DNA of 64,000 nt from Bacillus haynesii (GTDB taxonomy: Bacteria > Bacillota > Bacilli > Bacillales > Bacillaceae): the NCBI RefSeq assembly GCF_001969855.1, contig NZ_MRBL01000004.1:39995-103994 (forward strand), in the 5' to 3' direction. The position numbers were made by a program, and so were the translations under genes. Under the pieces are notes generated by a model that was given only the letters and a program-made list of their open reading frames with translations, was not told where the DNA came from and made no database searches. Position 1 is the stretch's first letter. The number at the start of each line of letters is the position of its first letter. Positions 36,248 through 43,736 of this stretch are shown here, in pieces.

Positions 36248-36312
36248 AACAGGTACCGCCTTTTTTAACGAGTGATGATCATTGCAAACAGAAGCGGTAA
36301 ACATTATAATCA

Positions 36313-36334
36313 ACAATGATAATCATTTTCATTT
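36313..36334 (+). promoter_or_regulatory. Fur box before yfhC
   Basis: AATGATAATCATTTTCATT (36315-36333) resembles the Fur 19-mer GATAATGATAATCATTATC; TGATAATCATTTTCA carries the 7-1-7 core with one or two mismatches. yfhC is known as a Fur-regulated gene in B. subtilis. Confidence 0.8.
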
Positions 36335-36348
36335 AAGGGGGCGGCCAC

Positions 36349-36927
36349 ATGAACGACACGTTAGACATCCAAAGTATTCGCGATTGCGTCAGAAATAGAA
36401 GAACGATTCGAAAGTTTAAACAGGATCCGGTGCCGAAGGAAGTGGTGCTGGAACTCTTGGAAGATGCGATTTATGCTCCGAACCACAAGCTGACAGAACC
36501 GTGGCGATTCATTTATATCGGAACGGAAAGCGGGAAAAAGAAGCATGCCGACAATTTAAAAGCGGCGTTTAAAGAGCTCAAGCCGAATATGCAGGAAGAA
36601 CAAATCAATAAGTTCAGGGAGCATATTCTCAGCGTTCCGGCTTTTCTCTTCGTTATTATGAAAGAAGACGAAAACGAACGGGTCAGACGAGATGATTTTG
36701 CAGCCGTCAGCTGTTTGATCCAGAATCTGCAGCTGCTCGCTTGGGAAAAAGGCATCGGCATGGTATGGAAAAGCGGGGAAGTTCTCTCTCATGAAACATT
36801 GCACAGGTTAATGGGACTGGAGCGCGATGAGCGGGTAGCAGCTCTCTTGCAGATCGGATATCCTGCGGAAATTCCTGAAGCGAAGCACAGGACCCCGGCC
36901 GCACAGCTTTTTACTGAATTAACTTAA
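36349..36927 (+). CDS. yfhC: YfhC, nitroreductase family protein
   Basis: A 192-residue FMN-dependent nitroreductase. NRRTIRKFKQDPVP near residues 16-29 binds the flavin phosphate, and APNHKLTEPWRFIYIG (about 43-58) is a second signature; the C-terminal AALLQIGYPAE completes the fold. The usual dimer would reduce nitroaromatics or quinones. A Fur box overlaps the promoter region, so the gene is expected to rise under iron limitation. Ribosome site GGGGG. Confidence 0.88.
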   Translation: MNDTLDIQSIRDCVRNRRTIRKFKQDPVPKEVVLELLEDAIYAPNHKLTEPWRFIYIGTESGKKKHADNLKAAFKELKPNMQEEQINKFREHILSVPAFLFVIMKEDENERVRRDDFAAVSCLIQNLQLLAWEKGIGMVWKSGEVLSHETLHRLMGLERDERVAALLQIGYPAEIPEAKHRTPAAQLFTELT

Positions 36928-36932
36928 AGAAT

Positions 36933-36966
36933 GAGGCCCAGGAAACCCGGGCCTCGATTATTATTT
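36933..36966. terminator. Terminator between yfhC and yfhD
   Basis: GAGGCCC (36933-36939) pairs with GGGCCTC (36949-36955) and is followed by ATTATTATTTT on the plus strand; on the minus strand it lies beyond yfhD and is followed by ATTCTTT, so it is mainly for yfhC. Confidence 0.75.
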
Positions 36967-37155
36967 TGACTGCCGCTTTTCCGCGCGCTTATCAGCTTCC
37001 TGCATGCGGGCTTGTGCTTCGCGGTCATCCTGATCGGCGAGCTCTGCAGAATATTCTTCGTACACTCCGTCAGCTTCTCTCTTATACTGATCAGGAACTT
37101 GAGGGAGTTTTTGCTTGTTTTTGTCACGGTTTTTGTGGATTGCATTTCTGCCCAT
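36961..37155 (-). CDS. yfhD: YfhD, small hydrophilic protein
   Basis: A 64-residue, highly charged protein (MGRNAIHKNRDKNKQKLPQV at the start) matching remembered B. subtilis YfhD. No domain of known function. The start at 37155 follows GGAGTG at 6 bp; the frame is open further but the upstream part is not conserved. Composition is like small spore proteins; forespore expression has been reported for this family, as I recall, but no confident sigma-F/G promoter is asserted here. yfhE is directly upstream on the same strand. Confidence 0.85.
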   Translation of the reverse strand: MGRNAIHKNRDKNKQKLPQVPDQYKREADGVYEEYSAELADQDDREAQARMQEADKRAEKRQSK

Positions 37156-37223
37156 ATGATCACTCCTCATCAATAATCGGCCTGTCAAGCCTTATTGTTC
37201 GCTGATCAGGCTCCCGCTATGCA

Positions 37224-37337
37224 TTACGATTTTTCCCTTGCGGCGCGCTCAGCCCTTTTAAATTCGCGCGAATATCTGACTTCCTGCGTCTTGTTGAGAG
37301 GGGATTTAAAACGCTCCCGTTTTTTCTTGTCAGCCAT
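37224..37337 (-). CDS. yfhE: YfhE, 37-residue basic protein
   Basis: A very short gene coding for a 37-residue basic protein, starting MADKKKRERFKSPLNKTQEV and ending with AARGK-like AAREKS. It has a good GAGGAGG site 10 bp before the ATG and matches the YfhE family (B. subtilis YfhE, about 36 residues). It lies 68 bp upstream of yfhD on the same strand and was likely conserved as a sporulation-associated pair. Function unknown. Confidence 0.85.
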   Translation of the reverse strand: MADKKKRERFKSPLNKTQEVRYSREFKRAERAAREKS

Positions 37338-37404
37338 CTTTTCAAGCCTCCTCAAAACCTCAGTTATTCACAGGCTGTCCGTTTCAGCGGCATTTATACA
37401 AGTT

Positions 37405-37935
37405 TTAAGCTTCTTTTAACCGGCGGTTTTCCTCTTCGAATGTTCTCATGCTGTACAGCGTGTACAAATCTTTCGGGATTTCATACAGGTGAAATGTATC
37501 GCTGCCGGCCCAGTCAAAATCAGCTTTGACGGCATATGGGAGCTTTTCTGCCGCTTTAAGGGAGCGCATATTTGTTTTTCTGATTTTCATAAAAACGGCT
37601 TCGATTTGCTTTTCATAAAAAAGCTCGCAAAAAAACGCGTCTTTCGCCCGCTGGTTCAAGCCTTTTCCATGGTAAGGCTTGCCGAGCCATGTGCCAAGGA
37701 AGCCTTTTTGATCTTCGATTTCATACAAGCTGATGCAGCCGATCGGGTTTTCCCATTCATCAAGTATCGTTCGCGATATCAGCTTTCCCTGTTCTTCCGC
37801 TTCGATCATGTTTTTGACATGAAACATATACTCTTCAAGCGTCTCCGCTTTATTTCTGACAAAAGGGAAGACATCCGGATGAATCATCAGTTCAAAAAGT
37901 GCATAGCAGTCGGTCAGTTCCCGTTTCTTCAGCAT
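37405..37935 (-). CDS. GNAT-family N-acetyltransferase
   Basis: A 176-residue acetyltransferase of the RimJ/RimL type (Acetyltransf_3). Acetyl-CoA loop region: LGTWLGKPYHGKGLNQRAKDAFFCELFYEK (split as GTWLGKPYHGKGLN near 79-92), then EAVFMKIRKTNMRSLKAAEKL (about 112-132) with the conserved Asn-x-x-Ser. Acceptor unknown. The ATG follows AAGGAGGGG. The upstream 260 bp on this strand hold the structured tRNA-like element, so that element may be its leader. Confidence 0.85.
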   Translation of the reverse strand: MLKKRELTDCYALFELMIHPDVFPFVRNKAETLEEYMFHVKNMIEAEEQGKLISRTILDEWENPIGCISLYEIEDQKGFLGTWLGKPYHGKGLNQRAKDAFFCELFYEKQIEAVFMKIRKTNMRSLKAAEKLPYAVKADFDWAGSDTFHLYEIPKDLYTLYSMRTFEEENRRLKEA

Positions 37936-37990
37936 GGCAGCCCCTCCTTAGTTTGAGGGCGGCTTTTACAGCAGAACGGGACGCGTGAAT

Positions 37991-38190
37991 CCACCCTCGG
38001 AATTTTTTAATTTGCGGAAACAGTTGTCCGCGTATCTTGCACATCCATTAAAAAATTCGGGGTGGGAATCGAACCCACTAAAACCAGAGACCTGGTGGCG
38101 CACCATTTGCCTTCCCAGTACGTGTATGCTGCTAAAAAGATACTTACATTTTACGCAGCTGGGAAAGGAAAAGCTACAAGGCTTTTGCTG
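37991..38190 (-). ncRNA. tRNA-like structured element of unknown identity
   Basis: Minus-strand structure. A perfect T-arm mimic GTGGG-TTCGATT-CCCAC (38059-38075) is preceded by hairpins CCAG-GTCT-CTGG and GGTG-CGC-CACC, and by CTTTCCCAG pairing with CTGGGAAG (38158-38166/38111-38118). Downstream, CCACCCCGAATTTTTTAAT (38046-38064) pairs with ATTAAAAAATTCCGAGGGTGG (37991-38011). The anticodon-arm loop has only four bases, so it is not a functional tRNA. It may be a degenerate tRNA, a tRNA mimic such as a Y RNA, a leader RNA or a repeat remnant. Confidence 0.4.
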
Positions 38191-38201
38191 GAAAATGCCT
38201 T

Positions 38202-39104
38202 TTATGTCAAAAGGTTATGCAGGGCATCTTCCAGTTCGGGATATAAGAAATGATAGCCGTGCTGAAGCGCTTTTTTCGGAAGGACACGCTGTCCTTTCAG
38301 CACGAGCATGCTCATTTCTCCGAGGACGCCTTTTATCACAAATTCGGGTACCGGGAGCCAGTGGGGGCGTTTTTCTACTTTCGCGACGGTTTGTCCGAAT
38401 GTTTCCATTTGAACGGGATTCGGTGCCGTGACATTGACAGGGCCGGATACCCGCGGCTGATCAATCGCTGATAAAATCATGCCGACAGCGTCTTCGATAT
38501 GAATCCACGGCACCCATTGCTGCCCTGAGCCGATGCGTCCGCCTGCAAACAATTGATAGGGGAGCGCCATTTTCGGGAGCGCACCTCCGTCTTTTCCGAG
38601 CACCATGCCGAAACGCATCCAGACGGTGCGGATGCCAAGCGTTTCGATTGGTTCGGCTGCTTTTTCCCATAAAGCTGTCGTTCGGCTTAAAAAATCCTCA
38701 TCCGAAACTGGAGATACCTCCGTGAATGTCTGTTCAAGACTGGTTCCGTAAATTCCGACTGCGCTTGCCTGAATGAGGGTGTTCGGCTTCTTCTGAAGAC
38801 TTTGTATGATGCGGGCGGACTCCTGCACAGAGCGGAGGCGGCTTGTCGCGATCTCCGCCTTCGTTTTTTCATTCCAACGGCCGAAAAGCGATTTTCCGGC
38901 TAAATTGATCCAAACATCGATATCGGTCAGCTCTGTTTCAGGGCGGGCGCCGTTTTTTTGCCAGAGAACGTAAGAAGTGTTTTTTTGTTCGGTTTCAGCC
39001 GGTTTTCTTGTTAAAATATAGACGTGATGTCCCCGGGCGGTTAAGGCGTTTGTCAAATGCCTGCCGATAAAACCTGCCCCGCCGGCAATCGCGATCTTCA
39101 TCAT
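38202..39104 (-). CDS. yfhF: YfhF, epimerase family protein (TIGR01777-type SDR)
   Basis: A 300-residue extended short-chain-dehydrogenase relative. The NAD(P)-binding IAGGAGFIGRHLTNAL is at residues 5-20, ASAVGIYG (about 113-120) holds the catalytic Tyr region, and the C-terminal DUF1731 portion contains LGEMSMLVLKGQRVLPKK and FLYPELEDAL. It corresponds to B. subtilis YfhF, adjacent and divergent to recX as here. Substrate not known. Ribosome site GGGAGGA. Confidence 0.9.
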   Translation of the reverse strand: MMKIAIAGGAGFIGRHLTNALTARGHHVYILTRKPAETEQKNTSYVLWQKNGARPETELTDIDVWINLAGKSLFGRWNEKTKAEIATSRLRSVQESARIIQSLQKKPNTLIQASAVGIYGTSLEQTFTEVSPVSDEDFLSRTTALWEKAAEPIETLGIRTVWMRFGMVLGKDGGALPKMALPYQLFAGGRIGSGQQWVPWIHIEDAVGMILSAIDQPRVSGPVNVTAPNPVQMETFGQTVAKVEKRPHWLPVPEFVIKGVLGEMSMLVLKGQRVLPKKALQHGYHFLYPELEDALHNLLT

Positions 39105-39169
39105 GATTCCTCCCTTTCATGATCATTAACCTTATTGTAAAAGAAGAAAACAAAAGAAGGGAGTTATTT

Positions 39170-39961
39170 ATGCCATATATTACAAAGATTTCTGCCCAGA
39201 AAAACAATGAAGAGCGGGTCAATATTTTTCTGGATGAAAAATATGCGTTCAGCGTCGACCTGGACGTGCTTGTCAAGTTTGACCTGCGAAAAGGCAAAGA
39301 GCTTGATGAGCTTGATATCATTGAGATTCAGTACGGAGACGACGTTAAAAAAGGGTTCAAAAAAGCGCTCGATTATTTGTCATACCGGATGCGCTCGACA
39401 AAGGAAGTCAAAGACCATCTCAAGAAAAAAGGCGTCGCAGACGCCGCAATCACAGAAATTCTGCATATGCTTAAAGGTTATAAATATTTGGACGACCGCG
39501 AATTTGCGGCTGCATATGTCAGCACCCACAGAAAAACGAGCGGCAAAGGCCCCGATGTCCTCTTCAGAGAGCTTAAATTGAAAGGGATTGATGATGAACT
39601 GATTCAGGAAGCGCTCAGTTCGTTTTCGTTTTCCGATCAGGTCGGGGCTGCGGTCAAGCATGCGGAAAAACTGCTGAAAAAAGAAAAAAAACTGTCCTCC
39701 AAAGAGACGAAGCAGGCCATCGAACAGCACCTTGTCAGAAAGGGATTCTCCTTCGATGTCATCTCGGCCGCGCTTCAGGAAACGGATTACGAAAACGACG
39801 GCAGCGCTGAAAGGGAAGCGCTTGAGAAGCATGGGGAAAAAGCGATGAAGAGGTACGGTTATGACGGATCATACGAAACGAAAATGAAGGTCAAACAGTA
39901 TCTCTTCAGAAAAGGTTTTTCTATCGACATGATTGACCAATTTTTAGATGAAAAGGGATGA
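39170..39961 (+). CDS. recX: RecX, regulator of RecA
   Basis: A 263-residue RecX with three or more tandem three-helix modules: YLSYRMRSTKEVKDHLKKKGV (first repeat, about 78-98), DREFAAAYVSTHRKTSGKGP (second) and the C-terminal MKVKQYLFRKGFSIDMIDQFL (about 240-260). It binds RecA filaments and modulates recombination. Length agrees with B. subtilis RecX (264). The start at 39170 follows AAGGGAG; earlier in-frame codons are upstream of it. yfhH starts 5 bp after its stop. Confidence 0.93.
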   Translation: MPYITKISAQKNNEERVNIFLDEKYAFSVDLDVLVKFDLRKGKELDELDIIEIQYGDDVKKGFKKALDYLSYRMRSTKEVKDHLKKKGVADAAITEILHMLKGYKYLDDREFAAAYVSTHRKTSGKGPDVLFRELKLKGIDDELIQEALSSFSFSDQVGAAVKHAEKLLKKEKKLSSKETKQAIEQHLVRKGFSFDVISAALQETDYENDGSAEREALEKHGEKAMKRYGYDGSYETKMKVKQYLFRKGFSIDMIDQFLDEKG

Positions 39962-39965
39962 GAAT

Positions 39966-40280
39966 ATGGAGAAAAGATACAGTGAAATGACTGCACACGA
40001 ATTGCACCAGGAAATTGCGGGTCTGACCGAAAAGGCAAGAAAAGCGGAACAAATGGGGATTGTGAATGAGCTGGCCGTCCACGAACGGAAAATCGCGATG
40101 GCGAAGGCTTATCTTCTTAATCCGGCCGATTTTAAAGCCGGCAACGTATATGAAATTGAAGATGGGGGCGACGATTTCCATATCCGCTATTTAAACGGCG
40201 TCTTCGCCTGGGGATACCGTCTTTCGTCACCTGATCATGAAGAGGCTCTGCCGATTTCTTTATTAAAAGAAAAGGGCTAA
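39966..40280 (+). CDS. yfhH: YfhH, DUF1811 protein
   Basis: A 104-residue cytoplasmic protein of the DUF1811 family. The N-terminal half is a helical hairpin (ELHQEIAGLTEKARKAEQMG) and the C-terminal half a small beta barrel (FKAGNVYEIEDGG and FHIRYLNGVFAWGYRL). It directly follows recX (4-bp gap), with the GGATGAG ribosome site inside the recX stop region. Function unknown; conserved in Bacillus beside recX. Confidence 0.88.
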   Translation: MEKRYSEMTAHELHQEIAGLTEKARKAEQMGIVNELAVHERKIAMAKAYLLNPADFKAGNVYEIEDGGDDFHIRYLNGVFAWGYRLSSPDHEEALPISLLKEKG

Positions 40281-40304
40281 GACAAAAGCTTAAACCCTTT
40301 TCTT
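40266..40304. terminator. Bidirectional terminator after yfhH
   Basis: AGAAAAGGG (40268-40276) pairs exactly with CCCTTTTCT (40295-40303), with an inner TAAG/CTTA stem. It also lies just beyond the stop of the convergent YpzG-like gene. Confidence 0.82.
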
Positions 40305-40309
40305 ACATG

Positions 40310-40480
40310 TTATCTTGTCCGGATGCGCGTGTTGCGCTGGAGAATGATGAGGTCCTGAGTCTGCTGCGTTTCTCCGTTCACCTGCGCGCGCGCATGCTTT
40401 GTGTTTGCCCATGGCTGCGGATAGTTTTGCGTTTTCATCTGGTTAAAATCGTTTGTATACGGTTTGCGATTTGCACACAA
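40310..40480 (-). CDS. YpzG-like 56-residue protein
   Basis: A small gene reading MCANRKPYTNDFNQMKTQNY at the start and QVNGETQQTQDLIILQRNTR near the end. The C-terminal QVNGETxxTQ pattern is what I remember of the YpzG family of small Bacillus proteins. It starts with TTG, 9 bp after GGAG. It lies 26 bp downstream of sspK on the same strand, so it is probably cotranscribed with that spore gene. The ATG at codon 15 is an alternative start but has no ribosome site. Function unknown. Confidence 0.6.
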   Translation of the reverse strand: MCANRKPYTNDFNQMKTQNYPQPWANTKHARAQVNGETQQTQDLIILQRNTRIRTR

Positions 40481-40506
40481 AAGAAATCACTCCATCCCAG
40501 AAAAGT

Positions 40507-40656
40507 TTAGCGTTTGCCGGAAGCCCTCATTCTTTCTTGCGGATGAGTATTTGTGCTTCCGTCAGGGCGCTTTGAAGCAAAATCATCTTTGGCCCGGGGC
40601 TCACCTTCAAATTTATTGTTGTTCATGTTCGGAAAGCCTCTTGATTTATTTCGCAT
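40507..40656 (-). CDS. sspK: SspK, small acid-soluble spore protein K
   Basis: A 49-residue minor spore protein: [20 protein letters not shown] at the start, then [19 protein letters not shown] and ERMRASGKR. It closely follows the remembered B. subtilis SspK. It is made in the forespore, normally from a sigma-G promoter, and is packed in the spore core; I could not place that promoter with confidence. GGAGGAG lies 11 bp before the ATG. Confidence 0.92.
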   Translation of the reverse strand: MRNKSRGFPNMNNNKFEGEPRAKDDFASKRPDGSTNTHPQERMRASGKR

Positions 40657-40787
40657 CTCTTTTTAGGCTCCTCCAATCAAGTCCATAATGTTTGCGTCTT
40701 CGGTTCGGAAGACGTAAGGTTAGTATATGAAAAGGACGACGTTTTCAAAAAGAAAGTTTTTTCCTTAGGGAAAGGGGGAAAAGCCAA

Positions 40788-41057
40788 GTGGAAGAGTACT
40801 TTGAAAAGCTGACAAATGCGCTTCTTGAAAAAAATCATATGCTGAGTTACGCACAAGCCAGAACATGGGTTGAACTGCTGTGGGGGGATTTCGAGGTGAC
40901 ATTTGCAAAGGCCGGCCACCCGTACAGAGGAAAAGAGCTGACAGAGCGTGTCGTCAAAGAGTGGATTGAGCACTATGGCAGCAGGCTGCATTTATTTCAA
41001 AATGATAAGCCTTCTTACCATGATCTGTTCTCCGGAGACCGCGGACTGCTTCATTAA
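40788..41057 (+). CDS. yfhJ: YfhJ, WVELL-motif protein
   Basis: An 89-residue protein with the motif ARTWVELLWGDFE near residues 24-36, for which the family is named (WVELL). It corresponds to B. subtilis YfhJ, which also neighbours sspK. GTG start after GGGGGAA. No transmembrane segment. Function unknown. The next gene starts 26 bp downstream. Confidence 0.88.
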   Translation: MEEYFEKLTNALLEKNHMLSYAQARTWVELLWGDFEVTFAKAGHPYRGKELTERVVKEWIEHYGSRLHLFQNDKPSYHDLFSGDRGLLH

Positions 41058-41083
41058 GCATTTCTTTAGAAAGGAATGATGGC

Positions 41084-42208
41084 ATGAAAGCGATTGTCAT
41101 TGGTTCTGGAATTGCCGGTGCCAGCGCCGCATATCATCTTGCGAAAAAAGGAGCCAGGGTTCTGGTGGCGGATGAAGGGCGTGAAGGCCAGGCGACAAAG
41201 GCCGGAGCGGGAATCGTCTGCCCGTGGTTTTCTTCCAGAAGCGAAGACTGGTACCGCTTGGCATTGGCGGGCGCCTCGTATTATCCTTCACTTGTTTCCC
41301 AACTGGAAGAGGACGGGGAGGCCGATCTGGGATACGCTAAAATAGGCGCGCTCCGCGTCAGCACCAATCGTGAAGCACTCGATCAAATAGAAAGAAAATT
41401 AAGAGACCTTACGCGCCGCGAGGCAGAAGCCGGTCAAATCGCCCGGTTAACGAACGCTGAAGCAAGAAAGCTTTTTCCTCCGCTTGCAGAAGGGCTGGAA
41501 GCCGTCTATGCAGAGAGCGGAGCCAGAGTCGACGGCCATTTGCTTCGAAACGCTCTCCTCCGGGCTGCAGAAAAACATGGAGCCGTTTTGAGGAATGGGA
41601 AAGCGAAGCTGTCATGCCAAAACGGCCGGCTGACAGGTGTTCATGTGGGCGACAGTTTTTTTTCGGCCGACAAGGTGATTTTGGCAGCCGGCGCCTGGGC
41701 CAATGAATTGCTAGGGCCGTTGGGGATAAAGCTGCCTTTGGAGCCGCAGCGCGGTCAAATCGCGCATTTAAAGCTGCCTGGTGAAAATACGGACAGCTGG
41801 CCGGTCATACTGCCTGATACTGACCATTACATTGTGTCATTTGCCGATTCCCGGGTCGTCGCCGGAGCGACAAGGGAAACAGGCTCAGGATTCGACTGCA
41901 GAATAACGGCGGGAGGTTTGCATGAAGTCCTGCAGGAAGCACTGTCTGCAGCGCCTAGTCTGCATCATGCAACAGTCGGAGAAGTCAGAGTCGGTTTTCG
42001 TCCGATGACAAAGGACTTGCTCCCTTTGCTCGGACATATCAAGGGAACGGATTTGATTGCGGCTGCAGGCTTTGGTCCCTCCGGTTTAACAATCGGTCCT
42101 TATGCAGGTTCTCTTGCGGCTTCTTTGGCTTTTGGAGAAGAGCCGGGCTTGAATTTGGAAAAATATGATCCGATGCGAAAAAATGTCATAAAACGGAAAA
42201 ACGTTTAG
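41084..42208 (+). CDS. FAD-dependent amino acid oxidase/dehydrogenase (DAO family)
   Basis: A 374-residue flavoprotein of the DadA/glycine-oxidase (DAO) family. The Rossmann motif GSGIAGASAAYHLAKKGARVLVAD is at residues 7-30. VILAAGAWANELLGPLG (about 201-217) and the C-terminal AAAGFGPSGLTIGPYAG (about 326-342) bind the isoalloxazine. No membrane anchor. It probably deaminates a D-amino acid or a secondary amine, but the substrate is unknown. Compared with B. subtilis it appears inserted between yfhJ and csbB. Confidence 0.82.
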   Translation: MKAIVIGSGIAGASAAYHLAKKGARVLVADEGREGQATKAGAGIVCPWFSSRSEDWYRLALAGASYYPSLVSQLEEDGEADLGYAKIGALRVSTNREALDQIERKLRDLTRREAEAGQIARLTNAEARKLFPPLAEGLEAVYAESGARVDGHLLRNALLRAAEKHGAVLRNGKAKLSCQNGRLTGVHVGDSFFSADKVILAAGAWANELLGPLGIKLPLEPQRGQIAHLKLPGENTDSWPVILPDTDHYIVSFADSRVVAGATRETGSGFDCRITAGGLHEVLQEALSAAPSLHHATVGEVRVGFRPMTKDLLPLLGHIKGTDLIAAAGFGPSGLTIGPYAGSLAASLAFGEEPGLNLEKYDPMRKNVIKRKNV

Positions 42209-42406
42209 GTTATCCTGTTTGATTCTAAAGGAATATCATTTTTTTACCACTTGTTCATAGATGTCTGATATAATGACAAAATAATCTTGTAGAAAATAGT
42301 ACAGCGTGCCCACAGTTTTCCTTTTGTTGTGTGGGAAGCGGCTAGATTCAAGTATCCTGCCGGATGCCGGATGCAATTTTATTATGTCCAAAAGAGGTGC
42401 CTTTAA

Positions 42407-43366
42407 GTGAAGAAAGGATTCGTTTCAATCATTATTCCTTCATACAATGAAGCAAGCAATATTAAATTGATTTATGAATCGTTGAGGAACGAATTTCAAT
42501 CCATTGATTATGATTATGAAATTTATTACATAAATGATGGAAGCACTGATCAAACATTGGAGGAAATTAAAAAACTAGCCGAAAAAAGCGAGCGTGTGAA
42601 ATATATTTCGTTTTCACGGAATTTCGGCAAGGAGGCAGCCATCCTTGCCGGATTTCAGCATGCCCGCGGCGATGCCGTTGTGGTGATGGATGCGGATCTG
42701 CAGCACCCGACATACCTCCTGCACGATTTTATTAAAGGATTTGAAGAAGGCTATGATCAAGTGGTCGCCCAGCGCAACAGAAAGGGAGACAACCCTGTAC
42801 GCTCCTACTTGTCGTCCCTTTATTACCGCTTTATCAACAATGCGGTAGAAGTCGATTTAAGGGACGGCGTCGGCGATTTTCGTCTTTTAAGCAGAAAAGC
42901 CGTCAATGCGATGCTGAAGCTGAGCGAAGGGAACAGGTTCTCAAAAGGGCTGTTTTGCTGGATCGGCTTTGACCAAAAGATTGTTTATTACGAGAACGTC
43001 GAAAGGAAAAACGGAAAATCCAAGTGGTCGTTCCGCCACTTGTTGAACTATGGAATCGACGGGATTGTGTCGTTCAACAACAGACCGCTGAGAATTTGTT
43101 TTTACGCCGGTATTTTTATCCTTTTTCTATCACTTATTTATATCGCGGCGACATTCATCAGAATCTTGAAATACGGTGTGATCGTTCCCGGCTATTTTAC
43201 GATTATTTCCGCCGTCCTGTTTCTCGGCGGCGTCCAGCTTCTCAGCCTCGGAATCATCGGCGAATACATCGGGCGCATTTATTATGAGACGAAAAAGCGG
43301 CCTCATTACTTAATACAGGAGGCAAACATCGCTCATGGAGAAACTCATGAAAATCGTGAATCCTGA
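42407..43366 (+). CDS. csbB: CsbB, membrane GT2 glycosyltransferase
   Basis: A 319-residue GT2 enzyme of the GtrB/dolichol-phosphate-mannose-synthase type. The catalytic DxD is in VVMDADLQHP (about 94-103), and two C-terminal helices (about 225-295) anchor it in the membrane. By family knowledge CsbB loads N-acetylglucosamine on undecaprenyl phosphate. GTG start after AGAGG. The 198-bp upstream gap carries a weak sigma-B-like element (GTTTTC at 42315, 12 bp, GGGAAG); csbB of B. subtilis is sigma-B controlled, but that promoter is uncertain here. It overlaps the gtrA gene. Confidence 0.92.
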   Translation: MKKGFVSIIIPSYNEASNIKLIYESLRNEFQSIDYDYEIYYINDGSTDQTLEEIKKLAEKSERVKYISFSRNFGKEAAILAGFQHARGDAVVVMDADLQHPTYLLHDFIKGFEEGYDQVVAQRNRKGDNPVRSYLSSLYYRFINNAVEVDLRDGVGDFRLLSRKAVNAMLKLSEGNRFSKGLFCWIGFDQKIVYYENVERKNGKSKWSFRHLLNYGIDGIVSFNNRPLRICFYAGIFILFLSLIYIAATFIRILKYGVIVPGYFTIISAVLFLGGVQLLSLGIIGEYIGRIYYETKKRPHYLIQEANIAHGETHENRES

Positions 43367-43736
43367 ATTTATTCGCTTTGCCGTTGTCGGCGTAGTGAAT
43401 ACTTTGAATTATTATGCGGTTTATTTGCTGCTGCATGTTTTGCTTCAGTTGAATTATATGGTTTCGCATATTGCCGCTTTTCTCGTCAGCCTTGTGATTT
43501 CCTTTTTCTTGAACTGCTATTTTACATTTAAAATCAAGCCGACGCTGGCAAAGTTTTTGCAATTTCCGCTGACACAGCTGTTTAATTTGACGGTGTCTTC
43601 TTTGTTCGTCTACACGTTTGTGAATTTTTTTAAGATGAACAGTGAGGCAGCTCCGCTTGTCTCCATGTTTTTAACCGTTCCTCTGACATTTTTAGTGACA
43701 GGGAAGATTTTGAAAAAAGACAGGGGAAGAGTATGA
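43335..43736 (+). CDS. GtrA-family flippase
   Basis: A 133-residue protein with four hydrophobic helices of the GtrA family (FIRFAVVGVVNTLNYYAVYLLL at the start, MVSHIAAFLVSLVISFFLNCYFTFK in the middle). GtrA proteins are thought to flip undecaprenyl-phosphate sugars. The start overlaps csbB by 32 bp and follows CAGGAGG; the end overlaps yfhO by 4 bp. From memory B. subtilis csbB and yfhO are adjacent without it and use YngA encoded elsewhere, so this copy makes the operon self-sufficient. Confidence 0.85.
   Translation: MEKLMKIVNPEFIRFAVVGVVNTLNYYAVYLLLHVLLQLNYMVSHIAAFLVSLVISFFLNCYFTFKIKPTLAKFLQFPLTQLFNLTVSSLFVYTFVNFFKMNSEAAPLVSMFLTVPLTFLVTGKILKKDRGRV

Noticed and set aside
37991..38020. 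T-box riboswitch 3' motif on the minus strand (AGGGTGG ... CGCGTCCCG)
   Set aside because: The conserved AGGGTGGNACCGCG core is interrupted, there is no stem I or specifier loop that I can identify, and no T-run follows.
38062..38253. Small plus-strand frame beginning MGIEPTKTRDLVAHH
   Set aside because: The GIEPT-type start is the usual translation of a reversed tRNA T-arm, so this is better read as a tRNA-like element than a gene.
42315..42338. Sigma-B promoter for csbB (GTTTTC, 12 bp, GGGAAG)
   Set aside because: Both boxes deviate from GTTTAA/GGGTAT; kept only as a remark in the csbB entry.
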